A DNA stretch of 27,680 nt from JADFRG01 sp964590515. Its GTDB lineage: Bacteria; Chloroflexota; Anaerolineae; Anaerolineales; E44-bin32. The position numbers were made by a program, and so were the translations under genes. The notes beneath the pieces were generated by a model, which searched no databases, was not told the DNA's origin, and saw only the letters and a program-made list of their open reading frames with translations. Positions 1 to 8,208 of the stretch are shown in pieces. How positions within the stretch are numbered: position 1 is the first letter of the stretch; every line of letters starts with the position of its first letter. The stretch is from contig CAZPZD010000034.1 in NCBI GenBank assembly GCA_964590515.1, forward strand, positions 1 through 27,680. Direction: 5' to 3'.

Positions 1-1730
1 CGGGACTGAATGGCCACCCGCACGCTCTGCGGGATCTCGAGCTCATCCATGCTTGGCCGGTGCCAGCGGCCGTTCTCGAAGTACAGCTTGCCTTCCTCCA
101 CCAAAGTCTTGCAGACTTCTTCAATGAAGAAGGGATTGCCTTCGGTCTCGCGGTAGATGCCGCTCAAGAAATCCGGCGTGATGTTCTCCTCAAAGATGGC
201 GGCCAGCAGCGCCTGGGTCTCCTCGCGGGTCAACCGCGCGAGCTTCAACCGGGTGGCCAGCCGCTCCCGATTCAAATCGAGCATCACCTCATGGAAGGGT
301 CGGGATTCGTTGAGCTCGACCTCCCGGTAGGTGGCCATCAATAACACCCGGTTGCGGCGGGTCCGGCGAGCCAGGTGACGCAGCATCGAGAGCGAACCGC
401 TGTCGGCCCAGTGCGCATCGTCCAGCACCAGCAGCACCGGGCTTTCTTCGCTCAGCGTGCCGCAAAACGCCACTACGTTCTCGAAGAGCCGCTGCTGCTC
501 GGCCTGCGGTTCCAAGGGTGGGTTGGGAGGCAGCGCGGGGTAGTAGGGTTTGAGGTCCGGTGCGAGGCTGAGCAAGTCGGCCAGCACAAACTCCGGCAGC
601 GGGTTGCCGTTCTGTGAGCCTTTCCCGAGCGTCCGGCGGACGATTTGGGCAAACGGCGCGTAAGGCGCGCCGCCCTCGGCGTAGCAAGTCCCTACCAGGA
701 CTCGGCCTCCGGTGACCTCGACATGGGTCGCCAACTCGCGCATCAGCCGGGTCTTGCCGATGCCCGGTTCGCCACTGATCAGCAGGGTCTGCCCTTGACC
801 ACCCGCCGCCTTGCCCCACAGCTCGCGAGCTTCGTTCAGCTCTTGCTCGCGGCCAATGAAGCGGCCCCGGGCGATCCGGTCGATCACCCGCAGCTCCTGC
901 CCGGCCCTGGCCTCCGGGTCGAGCAAGTCGGAGCGCTGAAGAGCCTCGAGCACTTCGGACGCAGAGGCCGGCCGGTCCTCCCGCTGCTTGCTCATCAAGC
1001 GCAGGATGAGCTCATCGAGCAGGGGTGGGACCTCGGGGCGCTTGGCCCGCGGCGGCACGACTGAGGCATGCAAATGCTGGGAGATCACTGCCAACGGATC
1101 GCTGTGGGAGAAGGGCAGGCTGCCAGTCGTCAGCTCGTACAGCATCACGCCAAGCGCGTACAGGTCGGCCCGGCCGTCGAACTCCTGGCCTAGAGCCAGT
1201 TCTGGAGCGAGGTAGAAGACCGTCCCGATGATGTTCCCCTCGGAAGTCATCCGAGAGGTCACCGAACGGGCGATGCCGAAGTCCATCAGTTTGGCGGTCC
1301 CATCCGGCAGGAGGACCACGTTTTCGGGTTTGAGATCGCGGTGCACGATGCCCTGGGCGTGGGCGTGTTCGAGGGCTCGGCAAACGTGGCTAGCGACCGC
1401 GACGATGCTCGCGAAGTCCTTCGGCGGAGCCTCGTGCAAGCTCTTGCCTGCGATCAATTCCATCACGACGAAGGGTGCCTTCTCGATCTCGCCGGCGTCA
1501 TAGACTGCGACGATGTGGGGATGATTGAGCTTGGCGATGGCCTTGGCCTCACCCAAGAGTCGGGCCCGACCCTCGGTGCCGAGATTCAAAGCGGAGACCA
1601 TCTTGACGGCCACATCCCGGTCGAGCAGAGTGTCGTGGGCGCGATACACCACGCCCATGCCGCCTCGCCCGAGCTCGCCCTCCAGCCGGTAGCGATCGTT
1701 GAGCATGGTCCCGACAGCCAGGTCAGTCAT
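1..1730 (-). CDS. Ser/Thr protein kinase fused to AAA ATPase, C-terminus cut by window edge
   Basis: A eukaryote-type Ser/Thr kinase joined to a STAND/AAA_16-like ATPase, expected to be a cytoplasmic signalling or regulatory protein. Translation from ATG at 1730 stays open to the window edge (about 576 residues visible). The kinase domain covers roughly residues 10-270. It shows the glycine loop (GELGRGGMG), the VAIK-like lysine (VAVKMV), HRDLKPEN at 130-137, DFGIA and an APE motif. An ATPase follows, with Walker A GEPGIGKT at 320-327 and a Walker B LVLDDAHW near 430. The visible part ends within the ATPase or its helical arm; TPR or cyclase-like C-terminal parts are common in this architecture but would lie outside the window. 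The start codon overlaps the TGA of the upstream phosphatase gene (ATGA), so the two are probably translationally coupled. Substrate unknown. Confidence 0.9.
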   Translation of the reverse strand, partial: MTDLAVGTMLNDRYRLEGELGRGGMGVVYRAHDTLLDRDVAVKMVSALNLGTEGRARLLGEAKAIAKLNHPHIVAVYDAGEIEKAPFVVMELIAGKSLHEAPPKDFASIVAVASHVCRALEHAHAQGIVHRDLKPENVVLLPDGTAKLMDFGIARSVTSRMTSEGNIIGTVFYLAPELALGQEFDGRADLYALGVMLYELTTGSLPFSHSDPLAVISQHLHASVVPPRAKRPEVPPLLDELILRLMSKQREDRPASASEVLEALQRSDLLDPEARAGQELRVIDRIARGRFIGREQELNEARELWGKAAGGQGQTLLISGEPGIGKTRLMRELATHVEVTGGRVLVGTCYAEGGAPYAPFAQIVRRTLGKGSQNGNPLPEFVLADLLSLAPDLKPYYPALPPNPPLEPQAEQQRLFENVVAFCGTLSEESPVLLVLDDAHWADSGSLSMLRHLARRTRRNRVLLMATYREVELNESRPFHEVMLDLNRERLATRLKLARLTREETQALLAAIFEENITPDFLSGIYRETEGNPFFIEEVCKTLVEEGKLYFENGRWHRPSMDELEIPQSVRVAIQS

Positions 1731-2992
1731 GAGCGTTTGGCGACCAGGAGAGTGATGTCGTCGAATGGATCCGCCCCGCCGATAAATTCCTGCAGGGCCT
1801 GGAGCAAGCCCTGGGCGATCGCCTGGGCCGAACCGGAGGCGCTCGCCTCGATCGTGCTGCGTAGGCGTTGGTCGCCAAAAGCCTGCTCGGTCGCATTTAA
1901 GGCGTCGGTCACTCCATCGGTGTACAGCACAAGGCAGTCGCCCGATTCAAGGGTAGTGGAGTGCTGGTCGAGCTTGATCGAGGTATCCACGCCCAACACC
2001 AGGCCGGTCCGTCCCAGCTCTTCGAACGACCCCGATGCGGATCGATACAGCAGCGGCGGATTGTGGCCGGCGTTCACGTAAATCAGTTCGCCGTCGACGG
2101 GCGTTACTCTTCCATAGAAGAGGGTGACCGGCATGGCGGTGGTGGAATTGGCGCAGATCAGCCGATTGGCCTTGGTGATAGCTTCGGCGGCGGTGGTTTC
2201 TCCCTCCAGGCTGGCCCGCACCATACTGCGGGTCAGCGCCATGAACAGCGCGGCCCCCATCCCCTTGTCGGTGACATCTGCGATGACCAATCCGAGATCC
2301 CGGCCCTCGCGGGGGATGAAGTCGTAGAAATCGCCGGCGACCTCTCGGGCTGGCAGCCAGCTGGCGGCGAATTCCCAGCCCGCAAGCTCCGGGATCGTCT
2401 CCGGAATGAGGCCGGTCTGCACTCGGCGGGCCATCGACAGCTCGCGCTCCATGCGACCCTTTTCCACCGCCACCTGATAGAGCCGCGCATTCTCGATGGC
2501 GGTGGCCGCGCTGGAGGCGATTGCGTTGAGCAGTTCCAGATCTCCGGGCATGAAGATCCCGGCATGCAGCCGGTTGTCGACGTAAATGGCGCCCAGGACC
2601 TTCTCCTTGACCCGCAGCGGAGCACATAGGATCGACCGCAGACCGAGGCTCATCACGCTTTGACGGGACATAAACCGCTCGTCTTGTTGGGCGTCGCTGG
2701 TGAGCACGCCCTCGCCATCCCGGGCGACCTTCTCCATCACGCCTCGCGAGATCTGGAACTCGGGTTGACCGATGGTCGCCTGATCCACCCCCCGGGCGGC
2801 GCTGAACTCCAGCCGGCCGTCGTCTGCCCGCAGCACCACGAAGCCGCGCTCGGCATGGGTGGCGGAGATCACCTCGTCCATGACCGAATTAAGCACGTCT
2901 TCCAGGTTGAGGGAAGAATTGAAAGTCTTCGAAAGCTGGTAGACCAGCGCCAGCCGGTCGGCGGTCAGCTTAGAGGAGGGTTCGGTCGCCAT
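1727..2992 (-). CDS. GAF domain - SpoIIE/PP2C-type serine phosphatase
   Basis: A 421-residue soluble phosphatase of the RsbU/SpoIIE class with an N-terminal GAF sensor. The GAF domain lies at about residues 20-175, and a short coiled linker (KGRMERELSMARRVQTGLIPE) leads into the SpoIIE/PP2C domain. That domain carries the metal-binding motifs GDFYDFIP, VIADVTDKGMGAALFMA, LVLYTDGVTDA and FDDITLLV. Family members dephosphorylate anti-anti-sigma factors or other phospho-Ser proteins. Here the coupled downstream kinase suggests an opposing kinase/phosphatase pair. I chose ATG 2992 over an in-frame TTG at 3025 because that TTG lies inside the palindrome at 3008-3032. No clear ribosome-binding site precedes ATG 2992. 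The GAF ligand cannot be told from the sequence. Confidence 0.9.
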   Translation of the reverse strand: MATEPSSKLTADRLALVYQLSKTFNSSLNLEDVLNSVMDEVISATHAERGFVVLRADDGRLEFSAARGVDQATIGQPEFQISRGVMEKVARDGEGVLTSDAQQDERFMSRQSVMSLGLRSILCAPLRVKEKVLGAIYVDNRLHAGIFMPGDLELLNAIASSAATAIENARLYQVAVEKGRMERELSMARRVQTGLIPETIPELAGWEFAASWLPAREVAGDFYDFIPREGRDLGLVIADVTDKGMGAALFMALTRSMVRASLEGETTAAEAITKANRLICANSTTAMPVTLFYGRVTPVDGELIYVNAGHNPPLLYRSASGSFEELGRTGLVLGVDTSIKLDQHSTTLESGDCLVLYTDGVTDALNATEQAFGDQRLRSTIEASASGSAQAIAQGLLQALQEFIGGADPFDDITLLVAKRS

Positions 2993-3007
2993 ACTTGGTA
3001 GTTGAAA

Positions 3008-3032
3008 ATGATGCTTGAGTCGCAAGCATCAT
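3008..3032. promoter_or_regulatory. Perfect palindrome between divergent genes, candidate operator
   Basis: ATGATGCTTG (3008-3017) and CAAGCATCAT (3023-3032) are perfect 10-bp inverted arms around a 5-bp spacer AGTCG. The element lies just upstream of the E1 promoter -10 box (about -50 to -26) and about +5 to +29 on the opposite transcript. Size and symmetry fit a dimeric helix-turn-helix regulator. The regulator is not identifiable here. Confidence 0.6.
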
Positions 3033-3043
3033 GGTCTGATGTC

Positions 3044-3074
3044 AGTATAATCGCCGGGATGGCCGAAAGTCAGT
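3044..3074. promoter_or_regulatory. Overlapping divergent -10 boxes (bidirectional promoter)
   Basis: On the plus strand TATAAT (3046-3051) is followed by only 7 nt before the ATG of the E1 gene at 3059, which implies a leaderless or near-leaderless message. It has no good -35 at 16-18 bp. On the minus strand TATACT (3049-3044) has CTGACT (3073-3068) at 18 bp and would start the phosphatase-kinase transcript near 3037. The two -10 boxes share four base pairs, so the two directions may compete. Confidence 0.55.
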
Positions 3075-5131
3075 CAGTCCGGGCTCCGGTCAAGCAGCCA
3101 TCCGCCTTTGATTGGACCGAAGTGGCCCGGCTGATGCTGCGCTCCCGGGCGCTCGACGAGCTGGAAGAGGCCGAGCTAGCGCCCAGCGGCGAGGTGCCCT
3201 ACCAGTTCTCGGCCAAAGGCCATGAGCTCGCCCAGGTGCTGCTGGCGCTCAGCCTGGACCATCCTCACGATGCAGCGGGCGTGTACTACCGCTCCCGACC
3301 GTTCATGTTGAGCGTCGGACTGAGCTTGGAAGAGGCGCTGGCTGCCGGAATGGGAAAGCCCGGCAGTCCTTCCGAGGGAAGGGACGTCGGGGTGGTCTTT
3401 TCACTGCCGCCCCGCGGCGGTCCAACCGTACTGCCCGCCTCCGGAGGCGTCGGGGCGCAGTTCACCCCGGTGGCCGGCTGGGCTCAAGCCATCCGCTACC
3501 GAGCTGCGGTCCTGGGCGACTCGGAGTGGGACGGCGCCGTGGCCGTCGCCCTCGGAGGGGATGGCTCGGTGGCCACCAACGGATTCTGGGCCGCTCTCAC
3601 CATTGCTGCCACCCTTCGGCTTCCGATGCTGTTCTTCATTGAAGACAATGGATACGGGATCTCGGTCCCCAGCTCAATGCAGACCCCCGGCGGCAACATC
3701 GCCGAGAACCTGGCCTCCTTCCGGAATCTGCTGAGTCTGAGTGGTAGCGGCTTCGATCCGGCTCGGACCCCGGACTTGATACAAGAAGCCATCCAATACG
3801 TGCGGGCAGGCTCTGGGCCTTGTCTGCTGCATCTACGGGTACCCCGCCTGTCGGGGCACACCTTCATCGACAACCAGGCCTACCGGAGTCAGACGGAGCT
3901 GGAAGCGGACCGCGAGCGGGATCCGATGCTGGGTCTTGAGCCGGTCCTGGGTTCCGCAATCATACGTTCCCTGCAGGCGGAGGCTGAAGTGGAGCTGCGG
4001 GAGGCCTTGGAACAGGCGAGGCAGATGCCCGAACCGGATGCGGCTTCGGTTGCCGAGCATTTGTTTTTCTCGGGCGTTCCTCAGCAGGTCGGCGGGTTAT
4101 TGCCGGAGCTGGGCCCGCGGACACTGCCGACGCCCCGCCCGGCCCCGAGCGCCGGTCCGCGAGTCAATCTGATCGATGCGGTTCGGGCAGTCCTCGAACA
4201 GGAGTTGGAGCGGAATCCGCGGGCCCTAGTCTTTGGTGAAGACGTTGGGATTAAGGGCGGGGTCCATGGGGCCACCGTGGGGCTGCAGGAACGCTTTGGG
4301 GCGGGGCGGGTGTTCGACACTTCGCTCTCGGAGGAGGGAATCATTGGCCGGGCGGTGGGCCTGGCGCTCGCCGGACTGCTGCCGATCCCCGAGATCCAAT
4401 TCCGCAAATACGCTGACCCGGCGACCGAGCAGCTCAATGACTGCGGAACGGTGCGCTGGCGCACGGCGGGCAAGTTCGCTGTGCCGATGGTGATCCGGAT
4501 CCCGGTGGGGCATGGCAAGAAGATTGGCGATCCCTGGCACTCGGTCACCGGCGAGGCCGTTCTTGCTCACACCCCGGGTTGGAGGTTGGCTTTCCCTTCC
4601 AACGCGGCCGACGCGGCCGGATTGCTGCGGGCTGCGCTGCGCGGCGAGGACCCGTGTTTCTTTTTCGAGCACCGGGCGCTGCTGGATGCCTCCGAAGCCC
4701 GCCGGCCAGATCCCGGTGCCGAGCACGCGATTCCTTTCGGCCGGGCCGCAATCCTGACCGAGGGCGACGAATTGACCCTGGTCACTTGGGGCGCGATGGT
4801 CTACCCCGCACTGGAGGCCGCGGCGCACTTCGAGGGGCGGGTGGAAGTGCTCGACTTACGAACGATCAGCCCCTGGGATCAGGAAGGCGTCCTCGGTTCG
4901 GTGCGCAAGACCGGGCGCTGCCTGGTGGTCCATGAGGACGGGTGGACCGCCGGCTTCGGCGCCGAGATTCTGGCCACCCTGGCCGAGGCGGCATTCTTCG
5001 AGCTGGACGCGCCGCTGCGCCGGGTGGCGGTTCGAGACCTGCCGATCCCCTACAACGCCGGCCTGATGAGCGCGGTGCTTCCCAACGCCGAGCAGCTCGC
5101 TGCGGCAATCGCAGATCTGCTCGGGTTCTAG
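3059..5131 (+). CDS. Fused alpha-beta E1 of a 2-oxoacid dehydrogenase complex
   Basis: A thiamine-diphosphate-dependent dehydrogenase/decarboxylase in which the E1 alpha and beta subunits are one 690-residue chain. The alpha half (about 1-340) holds the TPP motif GDGS at 167-170 with the closing EDNGYG at 195-200. The beta half starts near residue 373 (VNLIDAVRAVL) and has the typical FGEDVG, SEEGIIGRAVGLAL, PEIQF and VHEDGWTAGFGAEI segments. Family members oxidatively decarboxylate pyruvate or branched-chain 2-oxoacids and pass the acyl group to lipoyl-E2. Fused E1 chains occur in several bacterial phyla. No E2 or E3 gene is in the window, so substrate and partners are open. Start: ATG 3059 is directly preceded by a TATAAT box, which excludes the longer in-frame TTG at 3002. 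The next gene starts 26 nt downstream. Confidence 0.93.
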   Translation: MAESQSVRAPVKQPSAFDWTEVARLMLRSRALDELEEAELAPSGEVPYQFSAKGHELAQVLLALSLDHPHDAAGVYYRSRPFMLSVGLSLEEALAAGMGKPGSPSEGRDVGVVFSLPPRGGPTVLPASGGVGAQFTPVAGWAQAIRYRAAVLGDSEWDGAVAVALGGDGSVATNGFWAALTIAATLRLPMLFFIEDNGYGISVPSSMQTPGGNIAENLASFRNLLSLSGSGFDPARTPDLIQEAIQYVRAGSGPCLLHLRVPRLSGHTFIDNQAYRSQTELEADRERDPMLGLEPVLGSAIIRSLQAEAEVELREALEQARQMPEPDAASVAEHLFFSGVPQQVGGLLPELGPRTLPTPRPAPSAGPRVNLIDAVRAVLEQELERNPRALVFGEDVGIKGGVHGATVGLQERFGAGRVFDTSLSEEGIIGRAVGLALAGLLPIPEIQFRKYADPATEQLNDCGTVRWRTAGKFAVPMVIRIPVGHGKKIGDPWHSVTGEAVLAHTPGWRLAFPSNAADAAGLLRAALRGEDPCFFFEHRALLDASEARRPDPGAEHAIPFGRAAILTEGDELTLVTWGAMVYPALEAAAHFEGRVEVLDLRTISPWDQEGVLGSVRKTGRCLVVHEDGWTAGFGAEILATLAEAAFFELDAPLRRVAVRDLPIPYNAGLMSAVLPNAEQLAAAIADLLGF

Positions 5132-5157
5132 ATTCGGCCCATGAGCGAGAGAGGAAC

Positions 5158-6600
5158 ATGGCAATCGACACTCGAGAACGGACTCGCATCCCGAAGCAAT
5201 TCACCTGGAACGCCGAGAGTGTGTTTGCCAGTCCGCAGGACTGGGAAACCGAGTTCAAGGCACTCAGCGTAGATCTGGAAGGCCTGGGCCAGGTTCAGGG
5301 AAAATTAGCGGAAGGACCCTCGACGCTGCTGGCTGCGCTCGAGCTCATTCAGCTGTTGATGGCCCGAGCNNNNNNNNNNNNNNNNNNNNNNNNNNNNNNN
5401 NNNNNNNNNNNNNNNNNNNNNNNNNNNNNNNNNNNNNNNNNNNNNNNNNNNNNNNNNNNNNNNNNNNNNAACACGCTGGCCAACAATCTGTCGGCCTCCA
5501 TCCGGCAAAACGTGTATCGGATGCGGGCCCGGCGCCACGCCTCCAGTGTGGAGATGGCCCTCTTCAAGGACAACATCCCCGAGCCGGTCTTCCACAATCT
5601 GATTGAGACCTTTCGGAAGCACGTCGGCACCTGGCATCGCTATTGGAAGGTACGCCGAGCGGCGCTCGGGGTCGAGCAGCTCCATCCTTACGATGTCTGG
5701 GCGCCGTTGACTGACAGTCCGCCCACGGTCAGCTATCAGCAGGCAGTGGACTGGGTGTGCGAAGGCTTGGCGCCGTTGGGAGAGGAGTATGTCGAGCGGA
5801 TGCGCAGGGCTTGCCTGGAGGAGCGCTGGGTGGATGTGTACCCCAACTTAGGCAAGCGCCAGGGAGCCTTTTCCTCTGGATCGCACGGCACGCATCCGTT
5901 CATCGTGATGAGCTTCGACAATGACGTATCCGGGCTGAGCACCCTGGCCCATGAGCTCGGCCACTCAATGCATTCCCATCTGGCCTGGAAGCATCAGCCG
6001 GTGATCTATTCCGACTACTCGCTCTTCGCGGCCGAGGTGGCCTCGAATTTCCATCAGGCGATGGTGCGGGCGCATCTACTCCAGAGCAACGCCGATGTCA
6101 AATTGCAGATCTCGATCATCGAGGAGGCGATGGACAACTTCCACCGCTACTTCCTGATCATGCCCACCCTGGCCCGCTTTGAGCTTGAGACCCACCAACG
6201 GGTGGAACGAGGCGAGGGCTTCAATGCCGACGGGTTAATCGAGCTGATGGCCGATCTGTTCGCGGAACCCTTTGGGGCCGAGATGCAGCTCGACCGGCAG
6301 CGGGTGGGCATTACCTGGGCCCAGTTTCTCCATCTTTATCAGGACTACTACGTCTACCAATACGCCACCGGGATTTCCGGAGCGCACTCGCTGGCTGCCC
6401 GCATTCTGGCGGGCGAATCCGGCGCGGCGGAGGCCTACCTGGAGTTCCTCAAGGCCGGCGCCTCGGTCTATCCTTTGGATGCCCTGCGGGCGGCCGGAGT
6501 GGACTTGAGCTCGCCGGAGCCGGTTGAGCAGACCTTCAAAGTGCTCGACGACCTGGTGGATCGATTGGCCGTGCTGACCGGAGTGGCTCAGACGACCTGA
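5158..6600 (+). CDS. M3 family oligoendopeptidase F-type, interrupted by assembly gap
   Basis: A zinc oligopeptidase of the M3 family (PepF/M3B-like), a cytoplasmic enzyme cleaving short peptides. The N-terminus (IPKQFTWNAESVFASPQDWE) matches the family's usual opening. The catalytic HEXGH motif is HELGHSMHSH, followed by the downstream metal-ligand region (DYSLFAAEVASNFHQ). Start ATG 5158 follows a GAGAGAGGA ribosome-binding site. The frame upstream stays open to 4942 but overlaps the E1 gene and is not coding. A run of 100 N falls at about codon 71. The frame continues on both sides, but about 447 real residues remain where the family has about 600, so more than the 33 masked codons is probably missing. 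The gene was probably intact in the organism. Confidence 0.9.
   Translation: MAIDTRERTRIPKQFTWNAESVFASPQDWETEFKALSVDLEGLGQVQGKLAEGPSTLLAALELIQLLMARXXXXXXXXXXXXXXXXXXXXXXXXXXXXXXXXXXNTLANNLSASIRQNVYRMRARRHASSVEMALFKDNIPEPVFHNLIETFRKHVGTWHRYWKVRRAALGVEQLHPYDVWAPLTDSPPTVSYQQAVDWVCEGLAPLGEEYVERMRRACLEERWVDVYPNLGKRQGAFSSGSHGTHPFIVMSFDNDVSGLSTLAHELGHSMHSHLAWKHQPVIYSDYSLFAAEVASNFHQAMVRAHLLQSNADVKLQISIIEEAMDNFHRYFLIMPTLARFELETHQRVERGEGFNADGLIELMADLFAEPFGAEMQLDRQRVGITWAQFLHLYQDYYVYQYATGISGAHSLAARILAGESGAAEAYLEFLKAGASVYPLDALRAAGVDLSSPEPVEQTFKVLDDLVDRLAVLTGVAQTT
5370..5469. other. Assembly gap of 100 N
   Basis: Exactly 100 undetermined bases, the conventional placeholder length for a scaffold join of unknown size. 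It lies inside the oligoendopeptidase gene. Comparison with the usual length of the family suggests the true gap is several hundred bases. Confidence 0.99.
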
Positions 6601-6691
6601 CCGGGCCGCCTTCTTCGGGAAGTGGCTGCAGGCACAGGCGCCGGATGACTCCAGCTCCCGCCTCTAGAGCTGCCGCAACCAAGTACCCAAG

Positions 6692-6716
6692 GGTCGGTTT
6701 CCTAACCGACCTTTCT
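6692..6716 (+). terminator. Hairpin with short T-rich tail, possible terminator after the peptidase gene
   Basis: GGTCGGTT (6692-6699) and AACCGACC (6704-6711) form an 8-bp stem with a 4-base loop, followed by TTTCT. The T tract is weak. It lies 91 nt after the peptidase stop and just before a TACACT (6721-6726) -10-like box of the next gene, so it could instead be an operator. Confidence 0.45.
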
Positions 6717-6752
6717 CCCCTACACTGAGCTCACGAAGCTGAGGGAGTGGTC

Positions 6753-8015
6753 ATGATTCGAAAAGCAAGTGCCATCGGCATCGTGCTGATGTTGTCCGCC
6801 TGCAATTTGCCGTTCGGTGCCGCCCCGGGGCCGGAGGCCGAGGCGACCGCGGTTCCAGCCGAACCGGCAGAACCGAACGAGGTCTCCCAGGCCGGCCCGC
6901 AAGCCACTTCTGAGGTTGGCGAGCCCATAGCAGAGCCGTTGGGCGCGGCGATCGTGCACTTCGAACCCGGCCAGCAGTTCCTGGTGACCAACATTCAGAT
7001 GGTCAACCAGAATCTGGGCTGGTCGATCGGTGGCCTGGAGGGCGCCTCCGACCACGTGCTTCGTACCGGGGATGGAGGGAGTACCTGGCTCGACGTGACT
7101 CCTCCGGAGCCGGCTCCGGCGGTTGAGGGTCCGGGCGCGGCCGCGGTTGGATACTTCCTGGATTCGCAGGTCGGATGGGTCACTTACTACCGGGCTAGCC
7201 TGGAGCCGAGCCCCGGGCGCTTGCGGGTGTGGTCCACTCAGGATGGTGGGAAAAACTGGACCGCCAGCCAACCGGTCGAGCTGGAGTTCTTGGGAACGAC
7301 CGACTACCCACCCGCACTCGGATTCGAGGATGCGGAGAGCGGTTGGCTGCTGGCAGCCAACGGTCCCTCCGGGATGCACCGCTATCCGGTCTACCTGCTG
7401 CGGACCGTGGACGGCGGTCGGAATTGGGAGATCGCCATCGATCCGTTCACCGGAGGCTTGCAAAGTTGCCACAAGAGTGGGATCGTCTTTGCCGATCGGC
7501 TCACCGGCTGGGCCACCGTGGCCGAATGCCCAATCTCAGCTCCTGAGCTCTCCATGACCAGCGACGGTGGCCGGACCTGGGAATCCGTGCCGCTGCCACC
7601 GCCAGAGAAGCGGCCGACCCTCTTCGAGACCGAACTGTGCGAGGGACACTCGCCCCAACTGTTGTCCCCGACCGAGGGCGCGCTGGCCGTCAGCTGCAGC
7701 ACCGGTCTGCTCCTAAACTACTTCTATCGGACCGAGGACGGCGGCAAGACCTGGCGGAGTTATCTATACCCCGGCGGCACGCTCTCGCTCACCGGCCCGC
7801 GGACCGCCCTCGCTCTCGGCCAGAAGATCTACCGAACCGAGGACGGCGGCCAGACCTGGGAGCACATCAAGACCGTGCAGTGGAACGGCCAATTCAGCTT
7901 CGTCAATGACAAGGTCGGCTGGGCAGTGGCCCGGACCGTAGATGCGATTGCGTTGGTCACCACCACCGACGGGGGGCTGATCTGGGACCTGCTCAAGCCC
8001 ACCGTCGCGCCCTGA
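6753..8015 (+). CDS. Lipoprotein with seven Asp-box/YCF48-type beta-propeller repeats
   Basis: A 420-residue predicted lipoprotein. A short signal peptide (IRKASAIGIVLMLSAC) ends in an LSAC lipobox, so the mature protein should be membrane-anchored and extracytoplasmic. A low-complexity Ala/Pro/Glu linker follows. The rest carries seven repeats of the form T-x-DGG-x-x-W: GDGGSTW, QDGGKNW, VDGGRNW, SDGGRTW, EDGGKTW, EDGGQTW and TDGGLIW. These are the Asp-box turns of BNR/YCF48-like propellers. Such proteins are often called photosystem-stability-factor-like, but nothing here points to photosynthesis; ligand or partner binding is the safer guess. Start ATG 6753 has GAGGGAG at good spacing; an in-frame GTG lies 6 nt upstream. 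Confidence 0.85.
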   Translation: MIRKASAIGIVLMLSACNLPFGAAPGPEAEATAVPAEPAEPNEVSQAGPQATSEVGEPIAEPLGAAIVHFEPGQQFLVTNIQMVNQNLGWSIGGLEGASDHVLRTGDGGSTWLDVTPPEPAPAVEGPGAAAVGYFLDSQVGWVTYYRASLEPSPGRLRVWSTQDGGKNWTASQPVELEFLGTTDYPPALGFEDAESGWLLAANGPSGMHRYPVYLLRTVDGGRNWEIAIDPFTGGLQSCHKSGIVFADRLTGWATVAECPISAPELSMTSDGGRTWESVPLPPPEKRPTLFETELCEGHSPQLLSPTEGALAVSCSTGLLLNYFYRTEDGGKTWRSYLYPGGTLSLTGPRTALALGQKIYRTEDGGQTWEHIKTVQWNGQFSFVNDKVGWAVARTVDAIALVTTTDGGLIWDLLKPTVAP

Positions 8016-8113
8016 GCGCGCACGGATTCAAACTCACAGCCACGGCCTGAGCTCGCTGAGAGTCTCACTCTCGGTCGCGCCCTAGGCCCGATCCGCTCAG
8101 CTCTCGCCTCGTT

Positions 8114-8164
8114 TATACTCGTAGCCCATCACAGCCCTCTCGCCCCGAGGGGAGAGGGCTTTCC
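8114..8164 (+). promoter_or_regulatory. -10-like box and GC-rich leader hairpin before the ABC operon
   Basis: TATACT (8114-8119) lies upstream of the exporter operon, with no convincing -35. About 14 nt further on, AGCCCTCT pairs with AGAGGGCT through an inner CCC/GGG stem (8133-8160), followed by TTCCTTT. This could be the terminator of the lipoprotein gene, or a transcribed leader hairpin of the ABC genes. The sequence alone does not decide. Confidence 0.4.
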
Positions 8165-8208
8165 TTTCGCCGCGAGGCGGATTGGCCCCAGCGATCGAGA
8201 GTGAGCAG

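Noticed and set aside
4942..5157. Extended N-terminus of the oligoendopeptidase
   Set aside because: The frame is open upstream only because of GC bias. It overlaps the E1 gene, and the start at 5158 has a good ribosome-binding site and the usual family N-terminus.
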